A stretch of DNA of 46,007 bases from Actinomycetota bacterium (GCA_019347695.1 JAHWKT010000006.1:1-46007); one strand, 5' to 3'. Positions 17,623-25,940 are shown, numbered from the stretch's first letter. Numbers and translations are program-made. The notes: generated by a model from the letters alone, not told the origin.

Positions 17623-18179
17623 GTGACCGCGGCCAATGCCGGGCCCGTCGCGCTGCTCGGCAGTGGTGAGTACCTGTCGACGATGCAGGCGGTCGAACGC
17701 GGCCTGCTGGCGGGACGACGGCCGCGCATGGCACAGCTGGCGACGGCCGCCGCACCGGAGGGCCACGAGCGACTGCGCTACTGGCACGGTCTCGGCCGCG
17801 ACGCCGCTGACCGCCTCGGCGTGGAGCAGATCGTCGTGCCCGTCGTCGATCGCGCCAGCGCCCAGGACCCGCGGATCGCGGCGCTGATCGACGACGTCGG
17901 CCTGGTCTACCTGTCCGACGGCAACCCCCGGTTCCTCGCGGCGACGCTGCGAGGCACGCGGGTGTGGGACGCGATCGAGCAGGCGTGGCGCGCCGGCACC
18001 GCGCTGGCCGGCTGCAGCGCGGGGGCGATGGCGCCGACGGAGCAGGCCATCGGTCCGTGTGGGAACTCACCGCCTCGGGGCGACGGCATCATCCCGCAGG
18101 CACCCGGATGCGCGTCGCGCCGCCCGATGGGTCGCGCCGGTCGGGACCGGCCTCGACGACCGGCGACCCGATCCGCTGA
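17623..18179 (+). pseudogene. Peptidase S51 (cyanophycinase/dipeptidase E-like) with internal deletion
   Basis: The 5' part, from GTG at 17623, is a clear S51-like peptidase: GPVALLGSGEYLSTM, VYLSDGNPRFLA, and the nucleophile elbow AGCSAGAM with Ser at residue 132. Directly after APTEQAIG the frame becomes meaningless. A C-terminal-like segment (SVWELTASGRRHHPAGTR), of the kind that ends S51 proteins, then appears in another frame and stops at 18179. Some 60-80 codons that normally hold the rest of the catalytic region are missing between them. The product cannot be a complete enzyme. The listed ORF to 18264 reads the wrong frame after the deletion. Confidence 0.65.
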
Positions 18180-18206
18180 CCGCACACACCACCGCGCTCC
18201 ACGGAC

Positions 18207-19289
18207 CTACGGGGTGAACACCGCCTTGACGATGCCCCCGGTGCGACGCGCGAAGCGGTCGTAGACCGCCGGTCCGTCGGCCAGCGGCACATCGGGATCG
18301 GTGATCACCACCTCGGCCAGCGACCGCAGTGCGTCACCTGCCAGCGGTGAGGTAGCACCGGCCGGCGCCAGCAGTTGGTCCATCGCTGCACGGACCGAGG
18401 CCCGCCCGAACCGCATGGTGATGTTCGCGTCGTACGCCTCGACGGGTGTGAACCCGAACTGCTCGGCGGTCTGCACGGCGATCACCGACAGGGTCCCGCC
18501 GGGCCTGACCATCGAGAACGCCAGCGCCTGCGCCGTCGGCGTGCCGGCCGCCTCGATGACCGCCGGCGCCGCCTGACCGGACCCGCACACCTCTGCGAGC
18601 CGCTGCAGCGCCGCCGCGGGCGCGGCCGCAACGGCGCCGAGCCTCACGGCGCGCTCCCGCCGTGCGGCGACCGGGTCGACCGCGAGCACCGTGCCCGCAC
18701 CGCCCCAGCGCGCGGCGGCGACGGCGCACAGCCCCACTGCGCCGAGGCCCACCACGACCACCGCGTCGCCGGGCGTCAGGTCGGCGCGGCGTACGGCGCA
18801 CCAGGCCGTCGGCAGGTTGTCGGTGAGCAGCACCGCGGAGCGGTCGTCGACGTCGTCGGGAACCTCGACGAGGGTGCCGTCGGCCCACGGCACCCGTACC
18901 AGCTGGGCCTGCCCACCGTGCAGCGGCGGTGCCGACGCATCGTGTGGCGAGCCGAATCCGAACAGCGCGCCATTGGCACAGCGCGCCGTGAGGCGCCGCC
19001 GACAAGGTTCGCACCGACTGCACGAGGTCGTGAACGGCACGACCACCCGCGCCCCGACCGTGAGGTCGCTGACATCGTCACCGACCGACACGATCCGACC
19101 GACCGCCTCGTGTCCGGGGACCACACCGAACCGGACCGCCTCTCGACCCTCATAGGGGTGCAGATCCGAGCCGCACAGGCCCGCCTGGGTGACCGCCACC
19201 ACGGCGTCGGTGGGCGCCTCGACCACGGGATCCGCCAGATCGTCGCGGAACCGCACGCAGCCCACGGCTTCGAGCACCAGTCCACGCAC
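18207..19289 (-). CDS. Zinc-dependent medium-chain alcohol dehydrogenase
   Basis: A 360-residue MDR protein from GTG at 19289. It shows the catalytic-zinc Cys/His set: LCGSDLHPYEG, then GHEAVGRIVSVG. The structural-zinc loop is four Cys in CSRCEPCRRRLTARC, and the NAD(P) fold is VVVVGLGAVGLCAVAAAR with an acidic residue after the second strand (AVDP). It would oxidise an alcohol or reduce an aldehyde with NAD(P). The substrate is not predictable. Its upstream region contains a cluster of TGTCAGCAG repeats (19338-19380) that probably bind a regulator. Confidence 0.92.
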   Translation of the reverse strand: MRGLVLEAVGCVRFRDDLADPVVEAPTDAVVAVTQAGLCGSDLHPYEGREAVRFGVVPGHEAVGRIVSVGDDVSDLTVGARVVVPFTTSCSRCEPCRRRLTARCANGALFGFGSPHDASAPPLHGGQAQLVRVPWADGTLVEVPDDVDDRSAVLLTDNLPTAWCAVRRADLTPGDAVVVVGLGAVGLCAVAAARWGGAGTVLAVDPVAARRERAVRLGAVAAAPAAALQRLAEVCGSGQAAPAVIEAAGTPTAQALAFSMVRPGGTLSVIAVQTAEQFGFTPVEAYDANITMRFGRASVRAAMDQLLAPAGATSPLAGDALRSLAEVVITDPDVPLADGPAVYDRFARRTGGIVKAVFTP

Positions 19290-19337
19290 CGTTCGCCTCC
19301 TGTCGCTGCCCGCGCGAACGACGCTACCGCCACAGCG

Positions 19338-19380
19338 GTGTCAGCAGCCTCGCGCCTGCTGACACGAAGCTGTCAGCAGG
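19338..19380. promoter_or_regulatory. Probable operator: perfect 10-bp inverted repeat plus a third half-site
   Basis: GTGTCAGCAG (19338-19347) and CTGCTGACAC (19356-19365) are exact inverted copies separated by 8 bases. A third copy, TGTCAGCAG, starts at 19371. This sits 49 bases upstream of the alcohol dehydrogenase start. A further small dyad TGACA-6-TGTCA is at 19421-19436. The arrangement looks like a dimeric regulator site with an extra half-site; no regulator gene is adjacent. Confidence 0.5.
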
Positions 19381-19388
19381 CGTCCGTC

Positions 19389-19538
19389 ATGGTGGTCATC
19401 GCGACCAACGACGCGAAAGATGACACGCCAATGTCACATCCGCACATGGTGCCGCTGCTCATCACCGAGGACCTGGCGGCCACCCTCGACGACCTTCGCG
19501 CCACGATCGACCGTGAAGACGACGACACGGTGCGGTGA
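19389..19538 (+). CDS. Possible small protein (49 residues)
   Basis: The frame from ATG at 19389 to TGA at 19538 ends in a well-formed acidic helix (LLITEDLAATLDDLRATIDREDDD), unlike the Arg/Pro-rich shadows around it. An alternative ATG at 19431 would give 35 residues. The Shine-Dalgarno is weak in both cases. No family is recognised. It lies inside the repeat-containing control region divergent from the dehydrogenase. The ORF track shows it as the tail of a longer antisense ORF. Confidence 0.3.
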   Translation: MVVIATNDAKDDTPMSHPHMVPLLITEDLAATLDDLRATIDREDDDTVR

Positions 19539-19692
19539 CCCGGCCGGGACCGGCCGCCATCCACGACAGCGGTGACCGCACGCCCGCGGCGGACCGCAGG
19601 ATCGCCGCGATGATGTAACGACCACGCCACAATCGGCGCGGAGGACGGCCGGACGGTTGGCATCGGGGCCCTACACCGGTGATCATTGGGTG

Positions 19693-21159
19693 ATGGCTGC
19701 CCCAGGTGACATGCTGGTCGACCGCTACGAGCTGCGCTCACGGCTCGGACGCGGCGGCATGGCTGAAGTCTTTCGCGCGTACGACCACCGGCTGTCCCGT
19801 GAGGTGGCGGTCAAGGTGCTGGCCGATGATCTGCTCGCCGACGCACGGTCCGTCGACCGCTTCGACCGGGAGGCACGGTCTGCGGCGTCGCTGAACCATC
19901 CGAACATCGTCAACGTCTACGACGCGATCTCCGACGGTGATACCCACGCCATCGTCATGGAGCTGATGCAGGGCCCGACCCTTGCGGATGTGATCGAACG
20001 CGACGGACCCCTCGAGCCGGCCGAGGCCGTACGCATCGGCATCGGCATCGCCGACGCGCTGCAGGCTGCCCACGACCGAGGTCTGGTCCACCACGACGTG
20101 AAGCCGCGCAACGTGCTGTTCGACAACGACGGCAGCCTGAAGGTCACCGACTTCGGCATCGCGCGTGCCGCCAGCAGCGACATCACGACCGTACAGGGGT
20201 CGCCGCCGTACCTCGCCCCCGAGCAGGCGCGTGGCGGCCAGTCAGATCGACGCAGCGACATCTACGCGCTCGGCTGCGTGCTGTTCGAGATGCTCGCCGG
20301 CCGACCGCCCTTCGAGGGTGACAGCTCGTCGGCCGTCATCATGGCCCACATCGACGAACCCGTCCCCCGGCTGTCCAGTCTCCGACCCGGCGTGCCACGC
20401 GAGCTGGAGACGATCGTCACGCGGGCGTTGGACAAGGATCCCGACCAGCGGTTCGACTCGCCGGCCGCGATGCGGGCGGCGCTCACCCGTGTGGCCAGCG
20501 GTCTGCCGTCCGATGCGACCATCGTGTCGTCGACCCGGGCGATGCCCCAGGACGCCACGATGACGCTGGACGACCAGTGGCACGAGCCGCCGCCGGAGCC
20601 CACCCGTCCCTACGACGATCGAGACCGGCGGCGTCGCGGCGTGTCCGCGCGTGCCATCGCGATCGCGCTCGCGGCGATCCTGCTGCTGGTGGTGCTGGCG
20701 ATGGCGTGGGCCGACAACCAGGGGCGCCAGACCGCGGACCCCGATCCCGTCGCCAGCGAGGAACCCGCCGAGCCGGATCAGGAGGCGGCAGCCAACGACG
20801 ACCAGCCCGACGGGGACCAGTCCAACCAGGACCAGGGCGGCGACGGCGACGCCGAGCGCGAGATCGACCGGTTGAACCGGCTGACCAACCGACTCCAGCG
20901 CCTGCTCGAACGCGGCCGCGCGGCCGATGAGGCGACGCAGGACCGGATCGACGAACTGCAGCGTGAGCTCGAGGAGGCTCTCGAGCAGGGACCGCAGGAC
21001 GGCGACGGCGACGGGGATCTGTCAGCCAGCGAGGACACCCGCCTGGACCAGCTCCGCGAACGTCTCGATCAGCTTGCGGACAACGAGGCGATCAGCGATG
21101 GTGTCGCCGACCGTATCCGAGACCTGATCGATGAGATCAACCCGTTCGGTGAAGGCTGA
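19693..21159 (+). CDS. Transmembrane Ser/Thr protein kinase (PknB-type) with extracellular coiled coil
   Basis: The ATG at 19693 gives 488 residues. The kinase domain spans about 10-270: Gly loop LGRGGMAEVF, Lys41 in VAVKVL, catalytic loop HHDVKPRN (133-140), DFG 153-155, and PPYLAPEQ. The residue before the catalytic Asp is His, not Arg, so it is a non-RD kinase. A disordered juxtamembrane part with Thr-rich stretches precedes one membrane helix (AIAIALAAILLLVVLAMAWA, about 321-340). The outside part is an acidic linker followed by coiled-coil helices (IDRLNRLTNRLQRLLERG, IDELQRELEEALEQG), with no PASTA repeats. It phosphorylates cytoplasmic proteins in response to an external or envelope signal. 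The next gene follows after 2 bases. Confidence 0.93.
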   Translation: MAAPGDMLVDRYELRSRLGRGGMAEVFRAYDHRLSREVAVKVLADDLLADARSVDRFDREARSAASLNHPNIVNVYDAISDGDTHAIVMELMQGPTLADVIERDGPLEPAEAVRIGIGIADALQAAHDRGLVHHDVKPRNVLFDNDGSLKVTDFGIARAASSDITTVQGSPPYLAPEQARGGQSDRRSDIYALGCVLFEMLAGRPPFEGDSSSAVIMAHIDEPVPRLSSLRPGVPRELETIVTRALDKDPDQRFDSPAAMRAALTRVASGLPSDATIVSSTRAMPQDATMTLDDQWHEPPPEPTRPYDDRDRRRRGVSARAIAIALAAILLLVVLAMAWADNQGRQTADPDPVASEEPAEPDQEAAANDDQPDGDQSNQDQGGDGDAEREIDRLNRLTNRLQRLLERGRAADEATQDRIDELQRELEEALEQGPQDGDGDGDLSASEDTRLDQLRERLDQLADNEAISDGVADRIRDLIDEINPFGEG

Positions 21160-21161
21160 GC

Positions 21162-22070
21162 ATGCGGGCACTGGTTCCCAGCAACGACGAGGCGCTGGTC
21201 GAGATGGCCGACGTCGACGCACCATCCGCCGGGCGCGGTGAGGTGCTGATCGACGTCGAGGCCTTCTCGGTCAACCGCGGCGAGCTGGCGTTGCTCGCCG
21301 AGCCGCGACCGGACTGGCGGCCGGGTCAGGACATCGCCGGCACCGTGGTCACCTCGAAGGTCGACGGTCTCGCACCCGGCACGCGGGTGGTCGCGCTCGC
21401 CGACTGGGAGGGCTGGGCCGAACAGGCCGTGGTACCGGCCTCGCGGGTCGCGGTGATCCCCGACGAGATGACCGCCTCGCAGGCCGCCGCGTTGCCGCTC
21501 GCCGGTGTCACTGCGCTGCGGCTGCTGCGCCGTGCCGGCTCGATGCTCGGCGTGCGCCTGCTCGTCACCGGTGCCTCCGGTGGGGTCGGCCACCTCGTCA
21601 CGGAGCTCGCTGCCAACGCTGGCGCGCAGGTCACGGTGGTCACCCGCTCCGAGGAACGCGGTGCGGTGTTGCGCGAGTTGGGTGCCACGGCGGTGGTGCA
21701 CGACGTCGACGACGCCGAGGGCCCGTTCGAGGTCGTGCTGGAGTCGGTGGCCGGCGACGACTTCACCGCCGCGCTGCGCAAGACGGCGACCCACGGGCTG
21801 ATCCTGTGGTACGGACGCGCGAGCGGCCCGACGATCACGGTGCCGTTCGGTGATGCGATGGCCTCCCACGGCGTGCGGATCGAGGTGTTCAGCCATCACT
21901 CCACGCCGGCCGCGCGCGACGACGACGTCGCCACGCTGGTGCGACTCGTCGCCGACGGCCGACTCCACGTCGAGATCGGTCGCGAGGAGTCGTGGACCCA
22001 GACCAGCCAGGTCCTCGCGGACCTGCGCGACCGCAAGATCCGCGGCAAGGCGGTGCTGCTGGTCGACTGA
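21162..22070 (+). CDS. Quinone oxidoreductase-like MDR protein (zinc-free)
   Basis: A 302-residue protein that begins 2 bases after the kinase stop, so it is probably co-translated with it. The GroES-like domain has SVNRGELALL in place of zinc ligands. The NADPH fold is LLVTGASGGVGHLVTELAANAG, typical of QOR/zeta-crystallin-like reductases. The missing Cys/His set means no catalytic zinc. It would reduce quinones or activated alkenes with NADPH. Whether the kinase controls it is an open inference from gene order. Confidence 0.88.
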   Translation: MRALVPSNDEALVEMADVDAPSAGRGEVLIDVEAFSVNRGELALLAEPRPDWRPGQDIAGTVVTSKVDGLAPGTRVVALADWEGWAEQAVVPASRVAVIPDEMTASQAAALPLAGVTALRLLRRAGSMLGVRLLVTGASGGVGHLVTELAANAGAQVTVVTRSEERGAVLRELGATAVVHDVDDAEGPFEVVLESVAGDDFTAALRKTATHGLILWYGRASGPTITVPFGDAMASHGVRIEVFSHHSTPAARDDDVATLVRLVADGRLHVEIGREESWTQTSQVLADLRDRKIRGKAVLLVD

Positions 22071-22095
22071 CACCCGACGGCGGGAGTGGACCGGC

Positions 22096-22207
22096 ATGGG
22101 CAGCACCGGGCTGCCCGATACGGTCCGTGTGCTCGTGGGCGTCGGGTTCTGTGGCGCCTTCACCACGTTCTCGACGTTTCGCCGGCCTCCGGCTCGCAGG
22201 GTCGTAG
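22096..22207 (+). pseudogene. crcB: crcB (Fluc fluoride channel) remnant
   Basis: An ATG at 22096 opens LPDTVRVLVGVGFCGAFTTFSTF, where GFCGAFTTFSTF is the signature of CrcB/Fluc channels. A full gene of about 125 codons would have some 60 residues before this and 40 after. After FSTF the frame is lost, and a CrcB-like tail (AGLRLAGS, stop at 22207) appears in another frame a few codons on. Both the first half and an internal part are missing, so it cannot be a channel. No fluoride riboswitch is seen upstream. Confidence 0.6.
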
Positions 22208-22227
22208 CTCCGCGCTCGGGCGAGCCG

Positions 22228-22256
22228 TTGACACCTCAGAGCCCCATACCTACGGT
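22228..22256 (+). promoter_or_regulatory. Sigma-70-like promoter of the amidase gene
   Basis: TTGACA (22228-22233), 17 bases, then TACGGT (22251-22256), which fits TAnnnT. It lies 27 bases before the amidase ATG, with GAAGGGG as ribosome site at 22271-22277. This is one of the best promoter matches in the window. Confidence 0.6.
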
Positions 22257-22282
22257 ACGAACACGGCGACGAAGGGGATCCG

Positions 22283-23818
22283 ATGGCCTTCCAGATGCCC
22301 GACCAGCAGCAGCTCGCTGCGATCGCCCAACGCTACGGACTGCAGCTCGACAACGGCGATCTGACATCGTTCGGCCCGTTGGTCGAGGGGCTGCTCGGCT
22401 CGTGGGATGAGGTCGAGCAGCTGTACTCGAAGTCCGCCCCGGCGGCACCCACCGACCGTGGGTGGCAGTACCCGTCCGATGAGGACAACCCCTTGGGCGC
22501 CTGGTACGTGCGCACCGACATCGCCGGATCGTCACAGGGGCCACTGGCCGGGCGCACCGTCGCGATCAAGGACAACACCATGGTCGCGGGCGTGCCGATG
22601 ATGAACGGCTCGCACACCGTCGAAGGCTTCGTGCCGACACGCGACGCGACCATCGTCAGCCGCCTGCTCGACACCGGCGCCACGATCACCGGCAAGGCGG
22701 TCTGTGAGGACCTCTGCTTCTCGGGTGGCAGCCACACATCGGCCACCGGACCCGTGCGCAACCCGTGGGACCCCGAACGCAGCGCCGGTGGCTCGTCCAG
22801 CGGCAGCGCGGCACTGGTCGCCTCGGGCGCGGTCGACCTGGCGACCGGCGGTGACCAGGGCGGCTCGGTGCGCATCCCCAGCGCCTACAGCGGCATCGTC
22901 GGGCACAAACCGACGCACGGGCTGGTGCCCTACACGGGCGCGTTTCCCATCGAGCTGACCATCGACCACGTGGGGCCGATGACCCGAACGGTCGCCGACG
23001 CCGCGCTGATGCTCGAGGTGATGGCCGGACCCGACGGGCTCGATCCCCGCCAGCCCACCCACATCGACCCGGTCGACCACGTCGCCGCGCTCCAGGCCGA
23101 TCCCGCCGGCCTGCGTGTCGGTGTGGTCACCGAGGGGTTCGGGATCCCGGAGGTGTCACAGCCCGGCGTCGACGATGCGGTCAGAGCCGCCATCGAACGG
23201 CTCGGCGAGGCGGGCATCGAGTCCGCGGAGGTCTCGATCCCGTGGCACGCCGACGCCATGCACGTGTGGAACGTGATCGCCACCGAGGGCGCCACGGCGC
23301 AGATGGTCGACGGCAACGCCTACGGCATGAACTACAAGGGACGGTACGAACCCGAGCTGGTTGCACACTACGGCGCGCAGTGGCCCCGCGAGGCCGCCAG
23401 GTTCTCCGAGACCGTCAAGCTGGTGCTGCTCGCCGGACGCCACGCCATCGACAGCGGCCACACCCGCCACTATGCGATGGCGCGCAACCTCGCCTACGAG
23501 CTGCGTGGCGCGTACGACGACGCCCTCACCGAGTACGACCTGCTCGTCATGCCGACGCTGCCGCTGACCGCCACGGTGATTCCCGACGCCGACGCGCCAC
23601 GGGAGGAGTACATCGCCCGGGCGCTCGAGATGATCGGCAACACCGCCCCGTTCGACGTCACCGGCCACCCGGCGACGTCGGTGCCCGCCGGCCTCGTCGA
23701 CGGCCTGCCCGCCGGGATCATGATGATCGGCAGGCACTTCGACGACGCGACGTGCCTGCGGGTAGCGCAGGCCCTCGAGACCGTCGACGGCGGCTTCCCG
23801 ACACCTCCGTCGCCGTAG
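22283..23818 (+). CDS. Amidase-signature amidase, close to Rhodococcus enantioselective amidase
   Basis: A 511-residue amidase-signature hydrolase. The catalytic triad can be read directly: Lys96 (TVAIKDNT), cis-Ser171 (AGGSSSGS) and nucleophile Ser195 (GGDQGGSVRIP). These numbers coincide with those I recall for the Rhodococcus sp. N-771 amidase (Lys96, Ser171, Ser195), whose length is also similar. The N-terminal ~70-residue helical domain of that subgroup is present (PDQQQLAAIAQRYGL). It hydrolyses amides to carboxylic acid and ammonia in the cytoplasm, often after nitrile hydratase; no nitrile hydratase gene is in this window. It has its own strong promoter and a hairpin after the stop. 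Confidence 0.95.
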   Translation: MAFQMPDQQQLAAIAQRYGLQLDNGDLTSFGPLVEGLLGSWDEVEQLYSKSAPAAPTDRGWQYPSDEDNPLGAWYVRTDIAGSSQGPLAGRTVAIKDNTMVAGVPMMNGSHTVEGFVPTRDATIVSRLLDTGATITGKAVCEDLCFSGGSHTSATGPVRNPWDPERSAGGSSSGSAALVASGAVDLATGGDQGGSVRIPSAYSGIVGHKPTHGLVPYTGAFPIELTIDHVGPMTRTVADAALMLEVMAGPDGLDPRQPTHIDPVDHVAALQADPAGLRVGVVTEGFGIPEVSQPGVDDAVRAAIERLGEAGIESAEVSIPWHADAMHVWNVIATEGATAQMVDGNAYGMNYKGRYEPELVAHYGAQWPREAARFSETVKLVLLAGRHAIDSGHTRHYAMARNLAYELRGAYDDALTEYDLLVMPTLPLTATVIPDADAPREEYIARALEMIGNTAPFDVTGHPATSVPAGLVDGLPAGIMMIGRHFDDATCLRVAQALETVDGGFPTPPSP

Positions 23819-23894
23819 CCTTCGACCACCAATGTGGGGAACTCCACAACGCATCACCGCCGGAATCTTTCCCAGGATGCGGCCGCCCCGGATC

Positions 23895-23932
23895 GGGGAA
23901 GATGCCGAACAGATCGTTCGGTGATCTTCCCC
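23895..23932. terminator. Long hairpin between convergent genes
   Basis: GGGGAAGAT and ATCTTCCCC form a perfect 9-bp stem. CCGAAC and GTTCGG add 6 bp inside, after a small internal loop, leaving a 5-base loop. It lies between the amidase stop and the stop of the minus-strand ABC1 gene, so it can serve both as a bidirectional terminator. Confidence 0.6.
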
Positions 23933-23946
23933 AGATCGCGATCGTG

Positions 23947-25260
23947 TCAGGTCGGGTCGAAGCCGGGGAGCCAGCGTTCGATCTCGGCGCGGACCGGCAC
24001 GGTGGCGCCGAGCTGGCACAGCACGCCCACGCAGCCGAGCCACACCCGGTGGGTGAACAGGTGCTCGGGCGGCATGGTCAGCTGCAGCGCAACGGCGAAG
24101 TCCGGATCGCGCGGGTCGTTGACCCGTGAGAACTGGCTCCGCAGCCACTCGCGGGTGAACGTGAACGTCTCGTGGCCGGCCGGCACGGTGAACGGCGCGA
24201 GATAGTCGGCGAGCTTGTCGGCGTCGACGGTGGCGCCCGGGCGCACGAAGCCCTCGTCGCGCAGCCCGGCGAGGACCTCGGCGGTGTCGCCGCGCCGCAG
24301 CACCGTCAGCAGCCGGCCGAAGGTCTTGGGCATGCCGTCGGGCATCGCCAGCGTCGACCCGAAGTCGAGCACGCCGAGGCGGCCGTCGTCGGTCAGCCGG
24401 AAGTTGCCCGGATGCGGATCCGTGTGCAGCCGCCCCGCCCGCTCCGGCCCCGACAGCAGGAAGCGCATGTACAGCTCGGCCGCCCGGTCGCGCTGCGCCG
24501 CCGTGCCTTCGCTGGCGACCACGACGAACGGCGTGGCATGCAGCCACTCGGTCACCAGCACCCGCGGTGTTGCGTGCACCACCTCAGGGATCACGACCTC
24601 GGGATCGTCACGGTACGCGTCGGCGAACGCCCGCTGCGCCGCCGCCTCGGCGTGGTAGTCCAGTTCCTCGGCCAGCCGGGCGCGCATCTCGGCGACCAGC
24701 GGCGGCAACGCCAGGCCCGGCGCGACCAGAGCGGCAGTGCGGGTCATCAGCGACACCACGCGCAGGTCCGAGCGCAGCGCGTCGGCTATGTCGGGGTACT
24801 GGATCTTGACCGCGACGGGACGACCGTCGCTCCAGACGGCGCGATGCACCTGCCCGATCGACGCCGCCGCCGCGAAGCGTTCGTCGAAGATCGCGAACCG
24901 GGCAGGCCACCCGGGTCCCAGCTCCGCCCGCAGCACAGGTTCGAGTTGCGCGAACACCACCGCGGCGTTGTGCTCGGGAACGTCGGCGAGTGTGCGCTGC
25001 CAGGTGGCCTCGGCGTCGGTCGGGAACAGCGCGTCGAGGGTTGCGAGCAGCTGGCCGGCCTTCAGCGCGCCGCCCTTCAGGTCGCCGAGCACGCAGCGGG
25101 TGCGCGCGGCGTTGCGGTGGCGCAGATCGCGGCGGACGACGTCGGCGTCCTGGCCGAGCAACCGCCGCACGCGCCCCTCGACCGCCAACGCCAGCGTGCC
25201 GAGCGGCACCCCGAGCAGCCGCAGCGCCCGCCCCGCCCGATGCACGACGCGCCGCTGCAT
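23947..25260 (-). CDS. ABC1/UbiB-type atypical kinase (AarF family)
   Basis: ATG at 25260 gives 437 residues; it overlaps the stop of the cyclase gene by one base (TGATG), so translation is probably coupled. The ORF extension to 25635 covers the cyclase gene in a wrong frame. UbiB-specific features are present: GGALKAGQLLA (the KxGQ motif) and the Ala-rich nucleotide loop AAAASIGQVHRA. Also present are VAVKIQYP (ATP lysine), HTDPHPGNF (catalytic loop) and LDFGST (metal-binding DFG). Family members are ATPases or kinases supporting isoprenoid-quinone or lipid metabolism. A bacterium with menaquinone would use it differently from ubiquinone makers. Target unknown. Confidence 0.9.
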   Translation of the reverse strand: MQRRVVHRAGRALRLLGVPLGTLALAVEGRVRRLLGQDADVVRRDLRHRNAARTRCVLGDLKGGALKAGQLLATLDALFPTDAEATWQRTLADVPEHNAAVVFAQLEPVLRAELGPGWPARFAIFDERFAAAASIGQVHRAVWSDGRPVAVKIQYPDIADALRSDLRVVSLMTRTAALVAPGLALPPLVAEMRARLAEELDYHAEAAAQRAFADAYRDDPEVVIPEVVHATPRVLVTEWLHATPFVVVASEGTAAQRDRAAELYMRFLLSGPERAGRLHTDPHPGNFRLTDDGRLGVLDFGSTLAMPDGMPKTFGRLLTVLRRGDTAEVLAGLRDEGFVRPGATVDADKLADYLAPFTVPAGHETFTFTREWLRSQFSRVNDPRDPDFAVALQLTMPPEHLFTHRVWLGCVGVLCQLGATVPVRAEIERWLPGFDPT

Positions 25261-25940
25261 CAGCCGATCACCGCGTACGCGCGGACCGGGAAGGTTCCGA
25301 ACCGCTGGATCGGGGCCGGCGCGGCATGGAACCGGAAGCCGTCGCGCGGCAGCTGTTCCAGCCCGCGCAGATGCTCGACCACCGGGGTGTTCGCGCCGAG
25401 CAGCAGCGAGTGCGCCGGTCGGCTGAGATCGGCGGTGTCGTCGATGTTGACCGAGTCGATGCCGACGAGCGCCACCCGCTGGTCGACCAGCCACTGCGCC
25501 GCGGCTCGGGAGACGAACGGCGCATCGGTCCCGTACGCGTCGCTGCCCCAGTGGCGGTCCCAGCCCGTCCGGATCAGCACGGCGCGGCCGGACACGTCGG
25601 CCGCCGCGAGGTCGTCGACCACCACGTCGCGCCAACCGCTCCCGCTGCGGTCGATGACGACGCCGTCGAGGTCGACGAGCCGGTCGAGCTGCAGACCGGC
25701 CAGGTCGGCGCCCTCGGCGTAGCGGTGGAACGGGCTGTCGACGTAGGTGCCGGTGTTGGCCACCATGGAGATGCGGCCGATGTGGAAGGTCACGCCCGCG
25801 CCGTAGCGCGCTTCGGCCTCCGCTCTGGTCAGATGATCACTGAGCTCGGGCCCCGGCAGACCGGGATAGGTGACCATGCCTTCGGCGATCGGGTGGCTGA
25901 GGTCGACGAGCCGGCGGGACGTGCGCTCCATGTCGCCCAT
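25260..25940 (-). CDS. Cyclase-family hydrolase (kynurenine formamidase-like fold), variant metal motif
   Basis: Starts at ATG 25940 or 25931 (MERTSRRLVDLSHPI); 226 residues from the former. The fold is that of the cyclase family PF04199: VDLSHPIAEGMVTYPG, then the metal-site segment NTGTYVDSPFH, AVLIRTGWD, and VALVGIDSVNIDD. In kynurenine formamidases the segment reads HxGTHxDxPxH. Here the first two His are Asn and Tyr while Asp, Pro and last His remain, so metal binding must differ. Reactions of this subgroup are unknown to me; hydrolysis or isomerisation of a cyclic or acylated substrate is plausible. It is translationally coupled to the ABC1 gene. Confidence 0.85.
   Translation of the reverse strand: MGDMERTSRRLVDLSHPIAEGMVTYPGLPGPELSDHLTRAEAEARYGAGVTFHIGRISMVANTGTYVDSPFHRYAEGADLAGLQLDRLVDLDGVVIDRSGSGWRDVVVDDLAAADVSGRAVLIRTGWDRHWGSDAYGTDAPFVSRAAAQWLVDQRVALVGIDSVNIDDTADLSRPAHSLLLGANTPVVEHLRGLEQLPRDGFRFHAAPAPIQRFGTFPVRAYAVIG

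Noticed and set aside
22071-22282. Fluoride riboswitch linked to the crcB fragment
   Set aside because: No recognisable pseudoknot sequence upstream of the fragment.
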